From NCBI RefSeq assembly GCF_009363275.1, contig NZ_CP045324.1:434001-498000 (forward strand): a stretch of 64,000 bases of DNA. The letters are read 5' to 3'. This document shows, piece after piece, positions 54,440 through 63,006 of this stretch. The notes below the pieces were generated by a model that had not been told where the DNA came from, made no database searches, and saw only the letters and a program-made list of their open reading frames with translations. Position numbers and translations under genes: made by a program. How positions within the stretch are numbered: the stretch's first letter is position 1; each line of letters opens with the position of its first letter. This DNA is from Marinobacter sp. THAF197a (GTDB lineage: Bacteria; Pseudomonadota; Gammaproteobacteria; Pseudomonadales; Oleiphilaceae).

Positions 54440-54520
54440 GGCAAGGCTTCTGGCGGGGTTTGATCTTTAATTAAAGCGTAAAACCGGTATCATACACACA
54501 AACCGAATCAGGGAACATGT

Positions 54521-55327
54521 ATGCGGGTAGTTACAATCAGCGTCAATGGTCTTGAACAGGCCGTTGAGAAGGGTTTTTTTGACTGGCTTGCAGAGCAGGA
54601 CGCTGATGTCGTCTGTGTGCAGGACCACCGCATGCGTGCCTATGAAGTAGAAGACAAAAACCTGATTCCGGAAGGCTATGAGGCCTACTTTATTGATGGT
54701 GAGTTGAACGAACACGGTGGTGTGGGTATCTACACTCGCCATTTTCCGAAGGCCATCATGTACGGGTTTGCTAATGAGCAGGCAGACCGCGAAGGTCGCT
54801 TTATCCAGGCGGATTTCGACAAGGTCTCCGTGGCTTGCGTGCTGGCGCCCTGCGCCCTTGGCCGGGAAGACGAGCTGCTTGGTGAAGATGACCTGACCGT
54901 GCTCGATCACAAAGACGAGTTCATGGAAGCGTTCGGCCTGCATATGCAGAAGACCCTGCGCAAGCGCCGGCAGTTCATCTTCTGCGCCAACCTGCAGACC
55001 GCCCACCACGTGACGGACGCCAGCCCGCTGTACCACAAGACGGATTTCTCCGGTTTCCTGCCCCATGAGCGTGCATGGCTTGATCGCCTGTTTGATGAGA
55101 TGGGCTGCATTGATGGTTTCCGGGAAATCAACAAACAGAGCAATCAGTTCACCTGGTGGCCGGAGCAAACCGAGGGCTCCCGTAAGAAGGCGGGTATTCG
55201 GGTGGATTACCAGTTGTTGACGCCGGGTATTCGCAAGACCATCCGTGATGGCTGGATTGATGAAGACACCCGTTTCTCTGATCACGCGCCGGTGATCATG
55301 GATTATGATATTGAAATCGGCTTTTAA
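54521..55327 (+). CDS. crc: Crc, exonuclease III-fold catabolite repression protein
   Basis: A 268-residue member of the EEP nuclease family. MRVVTISVNGL, VDYQLLTPGI and SDHAPVIMDYD match Pseudomonas Crc, and the neighbours pyrE and rph are the same. Crc acts with Hfq to repress translation of catabolic mRNAs and is not a nuclease. Of the nuclease residues, the metal-binding Glu is Asp35 and the GD-N motif is altered (Asn157, Gln159), whereas Asp229 and the Asp254-His255 pair persist, so loss is partial. Confidence 0.9.
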   Translation: MRVVTISVNGLEQAVEKGFFDWLAEQDADVVCVQDHRMRAYEVEDKNLIPEGYEAYFIDGELNEHGGVGIYTRHFPKAIMYGFANEQADREGRFIQADFDKVSVACVLAPCALGREDELLGEDDLTVLDHKDEFMEAFGLHMQKTLRKRRQFIFCANLQTAHHVTDASPLYHKTDFSGFLPHERAWLDRLFDEMGCIDGFREINKQSNQFTWWPEQTEGSRKKAGIRVDYQLLTPGIRKTIRDGWIDEDTRFSDHAPVIMDYDIEIGF

Positions 55328-55352
55328 GCGTTGAGATAGTCGACCGCGTGTC

Positions 55353-55454
55353 CGGAGTGGGAAGCCTTTCCGGGACACGCTACGAGCACATCCCTGTGCG
55401 CTCCGCTCCGGCCATCCATGGCCGGAGAGGGTCCCGGAAAGGCTTCCCCCTCCG
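55353..55454 (-). repeat. Long intergenic palindromic element, copy 2 (between crc and rph)
   Basis: Arms 55353-55376 and 55431-55454 are reverse complements over 23 of 24 bases. Inside is a perfect 10-bp hairpin (55406-55415 and 55418-55427, CC loop). Read on the minus strand the order is CATGGATG, ACAGGGATGT, AGCGTGTCC, as in copy 1 at 45343-45450, with 31 rather than 30 bases between the first and last landmark. It lies between two convergent genes, where it could act as a transcript end. Confidence 0.9.
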
Positions 55455-55478
55455 AACCCGCTAGTTCTCAGTAGGTCG

Positions 55479-56201
55479 TCAGGCTTCAGCGCCCAGAGCT
55501 TCTTTCTGGATTTCAAATAGCTCGTTAATCGCCTTACGCGCAAGAACCAGCATGGAGTCCAGTTCGGTTTGCTCGAACGGCGCGCCTTCCGCAGTACCCT
55601 GAATTTCGATGAAACCGCCCTGATCGGTCATGATCACATTCATATCGGTTTCCGCTTCGGAGTCCTCCGGGTAATCCAGATCGGCTACCGGCGTACCTTT
55701 GTAAACGCCCACAGAAATGGCGGCGATCATTTGCTTGAGCGGTGATTTTTTCAGCCGCTTGGCCGCTACCAGGTGGTTCAGGGCGTCTACCAATGCCACG
55801 CAGCCACCGGTGATGGCCGCTGTGCGGGTGCCGCCGTCGGCCTGGATAACGTCGCAGTCGATGGTGATGGTGTGCTCGCCCAGGGCTTCCAGGTCAACCG
55901 CGGCGCGGAGGCTGCGGCCGATCAGGCGCTGGATTTCCACGGTGCGGCCACCCTGTTTGCCGCGGGCGGCTTCGCGGCCCATGCGGCTGCCGGTAGAACG
56001 GGGCAGCATGCCGTACTCGGCGGTGATCCAGCCTTTGCCTTCGCCGCGCAGGAACGGCGGTACCTTGTTCTCAACAGAGGCGGTACAGATGACTTTTGTA
56101 TCACCAAACTCTACCAGAACCGAGCCTTCGGCATGGCGGGTGTAGTTGCGGGTGATGCGGACGTCTCTGGGTTGCTCGGGCGTTCTGCCACTTGGTCGCA
56201 T
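55479..56201 (-). CDS. rph: Ribonuclease PH
   Basis: A 240-residue phosphorolytic exonuclease that trims tRNA 3' ends. MRPSGRTPEQPRDVRITR start, AEYGMLPRSTGSRMGREA, CDVIQADGGTRTAAITGG are the family signatures; the C-terminal part is complete, unlike in some E. coli K-12 strains. Convergent with crc across the palindromic element. Confidence 0.96.
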   Translation of the reverse strand: MRPSGRTPEQPRDVRITRNYTRHAEGSVLVEFGDTKVICTASVENKVPPFLRGEGKGWITAEYGMLPRSTGSRMGREAARGKQGGRTVEIQRLIGRSLRAAVDLEALGEHTITIDCDVIQADGGTRTAAITGGCVALVDALNHLVAAKRLKKSPLKQMIAAISVGVYKGTPVADLDYPEDSEAETDMNVIMTDQGGFIEIQGTAEGAPFEQTELDSMLVLARKAINELFEIQKEALGAEA

Positions 56202-56384
56202 AGTGTGTCCTGTTTATGAAAATACATGTCCGGGCGGTGCCGGGCGGAATCTTTGAAAGGTTGGCGAGTATAACACGTAGCATGCCCGGGGCGGTGGCCT
56301 GCAGGGTGATCTTTGGTCGGGTTCGCCGCCTGGGCAAATACCCTGTTAAACTCGATGCTTCTGTTCATCGGTTATGGAGCCAAT

Positions 56385-57254
56385 ATGATCCGCAGCATGA
56401 CTGCTTTTGCCCGCAAGGATACCCAGGGTGACTGGGGTACGCTCACGTGTGAGATCCGTACCGTAAATCACCGCTACCTGGAGCCGTCTTTCCGTTTGCC
56501 GGAGGCGTTCAGGGAACTGGAGAACCGGTTTCGAGAAGAGCTGCGCAGTCAGGGGTTAAAGCGGGGCAAGGTGGATATCTCCATGCGCCTGCAGTCTGCC
56601 GAGAACGAGGTGCAGAGCTTCGAAATCAGCGATGAAATGGCCAAGGCGGTGAACGAGGCGGCCAATCACATCAACCGCATTCTCGATAACCCGGCCCATA
56701 TTAATGCACTGGATATTCTGCGTTGGCCAGGCGTGATGTCTTTGCCGGAGAAAGACTACAGCGCTGCGAAAGAGGCGGCTGCCGGTCTTTTCAAAGACGC
56801 GGTCAAAGAGCTGATGTCCGTTCGCGAGCGGGAGGGCGAGCGCTTGCGGCCGTTATTTGAGGAACGTCTGGCCACCATGGGCAAGCTGGTGGCAGAAGTG
56901 CGTGAGAAAATGCCGCAGCTGCTGGCCGCCCAGGAGCAGAATCTGCGGGATCGCTTCGATAAAGCAAAAGTGGAGCTGGAGCCGGAGCGTGTGGCCCAGG
57001 AAATGGTGATGCTGGCGCAGAAGAGTGATGTGGCCGAGGAACTGGACCGGCTGGAGGCTCATATCAGTGAAGTGACCGATACCCTGAAAAACGATGATGC
57101 CATCGGCCGGAGGCTGGATTTCCTGATGCAGGAGCTGAACCGGGAAGCCAATACCCTCAGCAGTAAAAGTATTGACGCGGCGGTTACCTGTGCGGCGGTG
57201 GACCTCAAGGTTTTGATCGAGCAAATTCGGGAGCAGGTGCAAAACCTTGAATGA
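56385..57254 (+). CDS. yicC: YicC family endoribonuclease
   Basis: A 289-residue YicC protein: MIRSMTAFARKD, RTVNHRYLEP near the N-terminus and the C-terminal GRRLDFLMQELNREANTLSSK signature. YicC has recently been shown to cleave RNA. ATG 56385 is the conserved start; the frame runs 24 codons further upstream, which I reject. Divergent from rph. Confidence 0.94.
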   Translation: MIRSMTAFARKDTQGDWGTLTCEIRTVNHRYLEPSFRLPEAFRELENRFREELRSQGLKRGKVDISMRLQSAENEVQSFEISDEMAKAVNEAANHINRILDNPAHINALDILRWPGVMSLPEKDYSAAKEAAAGLFKDAVKELMSVREREGERLRPLFEERLATMGKLVAEVREKMPQLLAAQEQNLRDRFDKAKVELEPERVAQEMVMLAQKSDVAEELDRLEAHISEVTDTLKNDDAIGRRLDFLMQELNREANTLSSKSIDAAVTCAAVDLKVLIEQIREQVQNLE

Positions 57255-57260
57255 TTGTCG

Positions 57261-57287
57261 CGGGCCGGAGTAGACCGGCCCGTTTCT
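57261..57287 (+). terminator. Terminator after yicC
   Basis: An 8-bp stem CGGGCCGG/CCGGCCCG with a 6-base loop followed by TTTCT, seven bases after the yicC stop and before the convergent usp gene. Confidence 0.75.
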
Positions 57288-57290
57288 GCC

Positions 57291-58175
57291 TTATTCTTTC
57301 TCGGCCGGTTTAATGGCCACGAGATCGGTTCTCAGGTGAGTCAGCACTTTCTCAGCCGTATTGCCGACAACTTTGGCCGCCAGACCGGTTTTGCCGGTGG
57401 TGCCCATGACCACCATATCAGCCTTGATTTTGTTGGCGACACTCGGGATCACTTTTTGTGCCGGGCCAGCGACAATGTGAACCTGCTCCGGGTTCAGGTG
57501 CCAGGTGTTGCGCAGGTGTTCGATTCTGGGCTTCAGTTCTTCCTCGCGCTTGCGCGCATGGGCGGCGGTATCAATGATGTCCAGATCAGCCAGCACCACC
57601 GATGTGTGGAGCGCATGCACCAGGTGTAGGTCGGTATCCATGGCCTTGGCCAGCCGCCAGGCATGATCAATAATCCGGTTGTTCAGGGCCCGTTTAACCG
57701 GCTTCTCCGAGCTCAGGTCAATGGCGGCCAGAATCGGGTGTGCTTTCTTCCATTTGTTGTCTGCCACCAGCATCACCGGCGCCGGGCACTCCCGAATCAG
57801 ATGCCAGTCGGTGGGTGTGTACAGGAATGTCTCGGATCGATGCCCGGTTTTCACCACGGTGCTGATATTCTCGCGTTCGCAATGCTCGTTAATCCATTGG
57901 TGAATCTGCTTGGCCCAGACCGTGTGGGCGACCACGTTCAGGTCGTCGCAGTCTGCCAGTGCCAGCATTTTCTCCAGCCATTCCTGGCGTAACTCGATCA
58001 GTGCCGTGCGTGCATTGTTCTGAACCACCGGGTCGGAGGGGAGGGCGTCGAGATATTCATGCACGAAGGCCACGATTTCGAGGCTGGCACCGGTTGCCCG
58101 GGCCAGTTCAATACCCCGGCTCAGTGCGGTCTGGTGCTTGTGTTTCGGGTCCATGATGATCAGGAGTTTGTCCAT
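57291..58175 (-). CDS. Tandem universal stress protein (UspE-like)
   Basis: A 294-residue cytoplasmic protein of two Usp domains (about 1-145 and 150-294). The second keeps the nucleotide-binding pattern G-TGKTGLAAKVVGNTAEKV near 257-275; the first is degenerate at this site, as is usual in UspE. Role in stress survival is inferred from the family. Convergent with yicC; divergent from gmk with a 183-base gap. Confidence 0.9.
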   Translation of the reverse strand: MDKLLIIMDPKHKHQTALSRGIELARATGASLEIVAFVHEYLDALPSDPVVQNNARTALIELRQEWLEKMLALADCDDLNVVAHTVWAKQIHQWINEHCERENISTVVKTGHRSETFLYTPTDWHLIRECPAPVMLVADNKWKKAHPILAAIDLSSEKPVKRALNNRIIDHAWRLAKAMDTDLHLVHALHTSVVLADLDIIDTAAHARKREEELKPRIEHLRNTWHLNPEQVHIVAGPAQKVIPSVANKIKADMVVMGTTGKTGLAAKVVGNTAEKVLTHLRTDLVAIKPAEKE

Positions 58176-58358
58176 TCCGGGCTTCCACTAATCGGCAGAT
58201 TCAGGGTGAGGGGCTGATGGCCCCGGTGTCTGGGTTTAACTCGCTATATTATCAGTAGAACACGGCTCGGGATGCGCATATAAGTCAAACCCCGTATAAT
58301 TCACCGTTTTCTCGCAGGCCCCTGGGACTGCGCAAACTGTATTTGGAGTCAGTAAGCC

Positions 58359-58991
58359 ATGAGCCAGGCCGGTGAGCAGGGTACCCTGTTTGTAATTTCC
58401 GCTCCCTCGGGCGCGGGCAAAACCAGCCTTGTCGCGGAAATGCTCCGTCAGGATTCGCAGCTGGGTGTGTCGGTGTCTCACACCACCCGGCCCATGCGCA
58501 CCGGCGAGCAAGACGGCGTGAATTACCACTTCGTCAGCCGTGATGAGTTCGAGGCGATGATTGCCGAGGGCGATTTCCTGGAGCATGCCGATGTTTTCGG
58601 TAATTACTACGGCACCTCACATGCGTGGGTCCGCGAGACCCTCGCGACAGGTCAGGACGTCATCCTGGAAATTGACTGGCAGGGCGCCGAGCAAGTTCGC
58701 CGCCTGGTTCCCGAGTGCATCAGTATCTTTATTGTGCCGCCCTCTGCGGAGGTGCTGCGTGAGCGCCTGATTGGCCGCGGCACCGATGCGCCGGAGGTGA
58801 TTGAGCGCCGGTTGGCAGAGGCGGAAGAAGAGTGCCGACACGCTGCCGAGTTTGACTACCTGGTGGTAAACGACGATTTCGGCGTGGCATTGGCCGACCT
58901 GCTGGCCATCACCCGTGCCCAGCGGTTGAAAATGTCGGTGCAACAGTTGCGCCACGGCAAACTGCTGGCGGGTCTTGTCAGTCGGGACTGA
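58359..58991 (+). CDS. gmk: Guanylate kinase
   Basis: A 210-residue kinase converting GMP to GDP. P-loop SAPSGAGKTSL near 12-22, GMP-binding SHTTRPMRTGEQDGVNYHF and LEIDWQGAEQVR are present. Length is typical. Starts the gmk-rpoZ-spoT-ridA group conserved in gammaproteobacteria. Confidence 0.97.
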   Translation: MSQAGEQGTLFVISAPSGAGKTSLVAEMLRQDSQLGVSVSHTTRPMRTGEQDGVNYHFVSRDEFEAMIAEGDFLEHADVFGNYYGTSHAWVRETLATGQDVILEIDWQGAEQVRRLVPECISIFIVPPSAEVLRERLIGRGTDAPEVIERRLAEAEEECRHAAEFDYLVVNDDFGVALADLLAITRAQRLKMSVQQLRHGKLLAGLVSRD

Positions 58992-59078
58992 ATCTGGTTT
59001 TCCCTGTATACAAATTAAACCGGGGGCAGTAAACTACGCGGTCTGCTAAATCAGTGATTCTTTTTGTCGGGGAAGATA

Positions 59079-59291
59079 ATGGCACGAGTTACCGTTGAAG
59101 ATTGTCTGGAAAACGTTGATAACCGCTTCCAGCTGGTCATGCTGGCCACCAAGCGCGCCCGCCAGATTGCCACCAAAGGTTCAGAGCCTATGGTTGCTGA
59201 AGAGAATGACAAGCCGACGGTTATCGCCCTGCGTGAAATTGCCGAAGGTAAAGTTACTCGCGATCTGCTGACCGAAGACGACGACGAGTAA
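59079..59291 (+). CDS. rpoZ: RNA polymerase omega subunit
   Basis: A 70-residue protein starting MARVTVEDCLENVDNRF with ATKRARQIA and PTVIALREIA: standard omega. GGAAG lies five bases before ATG 59079; an upstream ATG at 59064 is rejected since the family starts MARVT. Confidence 0.96.
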   Translation: MARVTVEDCLENVDNRFQLVMLATKRARQIATKGSEPMVAEENDKPTVIALREIAEGKVTRDLLTEDDDE

Positions 59292-59402
59292 AATCGCCGG
59301 CAGGAGTGCGTACATTTACCTGCCAGCGATTGAGACCCATTGAAATCTGTCACCGCAGTTTTATAGTGTAGCTATAGAAACCTGCTGGAAGGACAAGGGA
59401 AG

Positions 59403-59430
59403 GCCCGGATGCATGCATTCGGGCTTTTTT
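59403..59430 (+). terminator. Terminator between rpoZ and spoT
   Basis: A 10-bp stem GCCCGGATGC/GCATTCGGGC (one G-T wobble) with a tight loop, followed by six T residues. It lies just before the spoT start and covers the alternative ATG at 59409. Confidence 0.85.
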
Positions 59431-59462
59431 GTCCCTGGCGAACAGAGAACACTGGAGGCGCG

Positions 59463-61604
59463 GTGTCGGAAGAGGCAACGGTTGAAGAACTGGCCAAAGA
59501 GCTCAGTTCGTATCTGGATACCAGTCGCATCAATCAGGTGCGAAGGGCTTACTATTACGCGGAGCAGGCCCATGAAGGGCAGATGCGTAAAAGTGGCGAC
59601 CGTTACATTACCCACCCTCTGGCCGTAGCCCATATCCTTGCCGAGCTGAGACTGGACCATCAAAGCCTGATGGCCGCCATGCTCCACGATGTTATTGAAG
59701 ACACCGGAATTCCCAAAGACGCGCTGACAGAACAGTTCGGTGAAGACGTTTCTGAGCTGGTGGACGGTGTCTCAAAACTGACCCAGATTGAATTCCGCTC
59801 CCGAGCCGAAGCCCAGGCCGAGAATTTCCAGAAAATGACCCTGGCCATGGCCAAGGATATCCGGGTAATCCTGGTCAAACTGGCAGACCGCCTGCACAAC
59901 ATGCGCACGTTGGGGCCGATGCCCTATGAAAAGCGCCAGCGCATTGCCACCGAAACCCTGGATATCTATGCCCCGATTGCGAACCGGCTCGGGATGCATG
60001 CCATCTCCACAGAACTGGAAGATCTTGGTTTCTCCTCGCTGTACCCAATGCGGTCCAGGTACATTTCCAAGGCGGTCGACAAGCTGCGGGGCAGCCACCG
60101 GGAGATCATTGATGAGATTCGGGGCAAGCTGCAGGAGAAACTGGAAGAACGGGGTTTGCCCGGGCGCATTCAGGGCCGGGAGAAACACCTGAACTCCATC
60201 TACAACAAGATGAAGTTCAAACAGAAATCCTTCCATGAAATCATGGATGTCTATGCGTTTCGGATCATCACAGACACGGAAGACGATTGTTACCGCATTC
60301 TGGGTGCAGTGCACAGCCTCTACAAACCGCTGCCGGGCCGCTTCAAAGACTATATTGCCATGCCCAAGGCCAACGGCTACCAGTCGTTGCACACAACACT
60401 GTTCGGCATGCACGTGAACATCGAAATCCAGATCCGCACCGAGGAAATGGAGCACATCGCCAATAACGGTATCGCCGCGCACTGGATGTACAAAACCGAC
60501 GATTCCGGAGTCACCAACATCAATCAGTCCAGGGTTGATCGATGGGTGAAAGGGTTGATGGAAATGCGGGAGCGGGCGGATGACTCAATGGAGTTCATCG
60601 AGCACGTAAAGGTTGACCTGTTCCCTGACGAAATCTACGTGTTCACGCCCAAAGGGCGCATCATGGAATTGCCCAGCGGCGCCACATCGGTTGATTTTGC
60701 CTACGCCATTCACACCGATATCGGTAACGCCGCGGTTGCCTGCCGGATCAACCGCAACCTCGCCTCCCTGAGCCAGCCGCTGCAAAGTGGTCAGACCGTC
60801 GAGATCATCACCGCGCCCGGCGCCAAGCCGAACCCCGCCTGGTTGAGCTTTGTGGTCACCGGTAAGGCCCGCAGCAGCATTCGACATGTGTTGAAAACCC
60901 GCAAGCGGGCAGAGTCCATCGAGCTGGGCAGAACCCTGCTGAAGAAGTCCCTGAAAGGATTCGGTGCAAAACTGGCGGACATCAGCGATGCCCAGAAACA
61001 GGCTGTGGTGAACCACAATCAGGTCAACAGTTTTGATGACCTGATCGGCGATATCGGGCTGGGCAATCGCATGGCTTACCTGGTGGCGCGGCAGCTGGTA
61101 TCTGGCAATGAAGCGCTGGATGGTCCGGCCAATCTGGAGAGTGTGGAGGTCGACAAACAGGGCGCGGTGACCATTCGCGGTACCGAAGGCATGCTGGTGC
61201 GCTTTGCCAACTGCTGCAAGCCGATTCCGGGCGACCCGGTGGTCGGCATGATGGATTCCGGCAACGGCATGGTCATTCATTCCGACACTTGCTCCCGTCT
61301 GCCGGAAGACGACGAAGGCCGTGCCCGCCTGACCCACCTGAAATGGGCCAAAGACATCACCGATGAGTTCTCAGTGGAGCTGCGCGTAGAGCTGGAGCGT
61401 CAGCGCGGTGTGATTGCGGAGATGGCCAACGCCGTGGCCATGGCCGACGGTAATATCGAACGGATTAACGTGGAAGAGCAGAATGCCAAGTTTGGTATTG
61501 TCAGTCTGGTGGTTCACGTGAATGGCCGTAAACACCTGGCACGGGTGATGCGCCGGGTGCGCAACATTCGGGCGGTGACCCACATCAGCCGGGTTCGCCA
61601 CTGA
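59463..61604 (+). CDS. spoT: Bifunctional (p)ppGpp synthetase/hydrolase SpoT
   Basis: A 713-residue regulator. HD hydrolase (about 30-180, with THPLAVAHIL and MLHDVIED), synthetase (about 220-340) with the RFKD motif of bifunctional enzymes (GRFKDYIAMP), TGS (about 385-450) and ACT (about 640-713) domains. RelA-type EFDD is absent, and the HD residues are intact, so this is SpoT. The GTG at 59463 has GGAGG four bases upstream and is chosen; ATG 59409 lies inside the terminator. Confidence 0.96.
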   Translation: MSEEATVEELAKELSSYLDTSRINQVRRAYYYAEQAHEGQMRKSGDRYITHPLAVAHILAELRLDHQSLMAAMLHDVIEDTGIPKDALTEQFGEDVSELVDGVSKLTQIEFRSRAEAQAENFQKMTLAMAKDIRVILVKLADRLHNMRTLGPMPYEKRQRIATETLDIYAPIANRLGMHAISTELEDLGFSSLYPMRSRYISKAVDKLRGSHREIIDEIRGKLQEKLEERGLPGRIQGREKHLNSIYNKMKFKQKSFHEIMDVYAFRIITDTEDDCYRILGAVHSLYKPLPGRFKDYIAMPKANGYQSLHTTLFGMHVNIEIQIRTEEMEHIANNGIAAHWMYKTDDSGVTNINQSRVDRWVKGLMEMRERADDSMEFIEHVKVDLFPDEIYVFTPKGRIMELPSGATSVDFAYAIHTDIGNAAVACRINRNLASLSQPLQSGQTVEIITAPGAKPNPAWLSFVVTGKARSSIRHVLKTRKRAESIELGRTLLKKSLKGFGAKLADISDAQKQAVVNHNQVNSFDDLIGDIGLGNRMAYLVARQLVSGNEALDGPANLESVEVDKQGAVTIRGTEGMLVRFANCCKPIPGDPVVGMMDSGNGMVIHSDTCSRLPEDDEGRARLTHLKWAKDITDEFSVELRVELERQRGVIAEMANAVAMADGNIERINVEEQNAKFGIVSLVVHVNGRKHLARVMRRVRNIRAVTHISRVRH

Positions 61605-61681
61605 CCAGACCGAGGTATGGTTGACAGTGGCCACGGCGAAGGGTGACGATTGGCGTTTTGAACGAGAGGAAATTACAGGTC

Positions 61682-62068
61682 ATGACCAACAAATCTGTCA
61701 TCCAGACTGAAAACGCCCCTCAGGCGATTGGTACATATTCCCAGGCGGTGAAAGCCGGGGACACCGTGTATTTGTCTGGCCAGATTCCGCTGGACCCGGA
61801 AACCATGGAAGTGGTCGCAGGTGACTTCGCCGCCAAGACCCGCCAGGTGTTTGAAAACCTGAAGGCTGTGTGCGAGGCCGCAGGCGGTGAGCTGAAAGAC
61901 ATCGTCAAACTGAACATTTACATGACCGACCTGGCCAACTTTGCCACCGTGAATGAAATCATGGCGACCTATTTCCAGGAACCCTACCCGGCACGGGCTG
62001 CCGTGGGCGTGGCAGCGTTGCCGAAAGGTGTGCCTGTGGAAATGGAAGCCGTGATGGTGCTCAGCTAA
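61682..62068 (+). CDS. ridA: RidA enamine/imine deaminase
   Basis: A 128-residue YjgF/YER057c protein that clears reactive enamines from PLP enzymes. GTYSQAVKAGDTVYLSGQIP, and the active-site arginine in PARAAVGVAALPKGVPVEMEA are present. It follows spoT by 77 bases, the common arrangement. The last 8 bases overlap the convergent epimerase gene. Confidence 0.95.
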   Translation: MTNKSVIQTENAPQAIGTYSQAVKAGDTVYLSGQIPLDPETMEVVAGDFAAKTRQVFENLKAVCEAAGGELKDIVKLNIYMTDLANFATVNEIMATYFQEPYPARAAVGVAALPKGVPVEMEAVMVLS

Positions 62069-62930
62069 GGCCGTCGATGAGTTCCCGGTATCCTGCCTTG
62101 TAATCGGGGTACCGGAACTCAAAGCCGGTGGCCAGCAGGCGCTGATTGCTGCATCGCTTGCTGCCGGCTCTGCCGCCCTTACGGGCACCCTCCACCGGAT
62201 CTTTACACGGCACCTGCTGCCGAACCCACGCTACCACGTCATCCAGCCGCACCGGCTCGCAATCACTACCAATGTAGAGATCGTCCAGTGGTTCTCCCTT
62301 CATGGCATTTTCTGTCAGCCAGGCGACCGCCCGGGCCGCATCCTGCTCGTGAATCCGGTTGCTGAACGGGGCAGGGGGCTCTGGGTTCATTCGCCCTTCA
62401 AGAACCTCCTCCAGAAAGCGTTGCCGGCTGTGGCCGTAAATACCGCTGAACCGGACCACGGTGGCCGGGTGAATACTGTTCAGGGCGGTCTGTTCGCCTT
62501 CGAGAATGAGTTGCCCGGTGAAGCGGTCTGGCCTGGCCTCACTGTGTTCATCCACCCAGCTGTCGTCGTTCTGGGCGTACACGCTGGTGCTGCTGATGAA
62601 CAGGAGTCTGGTTAATTTATTCGGACCCAGGGCATTGATCAGGTTCTGTAGTCCGGTGACGTAGGCATCCCGGTAACCCGGTTCGTCGTAGCTTGATGGT
62701 GTCAGGCAATAAATCACCACATCAAGATTTTCTGGCAGCTGGCCCTTCAGTGTGTCTGGCCGGGTCAGGTCGGCACCTATACCTGTAACCTCGGGCGGTA
62801 CCTTGTGTGGGTTCCGGCGCAAGCCGTACACGTCAGCCGTCTTCGCCAGCAAGGAGGCGATGTCGCCACCCAGCTTGCCGCAGCCCGCCACCAGGATTCG
62901 CGTTGAATGTTTGCGATCCGTCATTGCCAT
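62061..62930 (-). CDS. NAD-dependent epimerase/dehydratase-like protein (YeeZ type)
   Basis: A 289-residue extended-SDR-like protein. ILVAGCGKLGGDIASLL gives a modified glycine motif near the N-terminus (GCGKLG), and the SSTSVYAQ segment corresponds to the SDR serine/tyrosine area; FSGIYGHSR follows. Such proteins resemble YeeZ, with unknown substrate. Start is uncertain: ATG 62930 is chosen, with TTG at 62936/62942 and ATG at 62924 as options. Divergent from oxyR (76 bases). Confidence 0.82.
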   Translation of the reverse strand: MAMTDRKHSTRILVAGCGKLGGDIASLLAKTADVYGLRRNPHKVPPEVTGIGADLTRPDTLKGQLPENLDVVIYCLTPSSYDEPGYRDAYVTGLQNLINALGPNKLTRLLFISSTSVYAQNDDSWVDEHSEARPDRFTGQLILEGEQTALNSIHPATVVRFSGIYGHSRQRFLEEVLEGRMNPEPPAPFSNRIHEQDAARAVAWLTENAMKGEPLDDLYIGSDCEPVRLDDVVAWVRQQVPCKDPVEGARKGGRAGSKRCSNQRLLATGFEFRYPDYKAGYRELIDGLS

Positions 62931-63006
62931 AGACAATTTCAATCCTTATGCTTTCGCTGATAAAGTATGTGAAACTTCGACCTGCACCCTGTGACCGGAG
63001 CTCACC

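Noticed and set aside
55353..55454. Palindromic elements as integron attC sites
   Set aside because: They lack the RYYYAAC/GTTRRRY core ends, and no integrase or cassette array is present.
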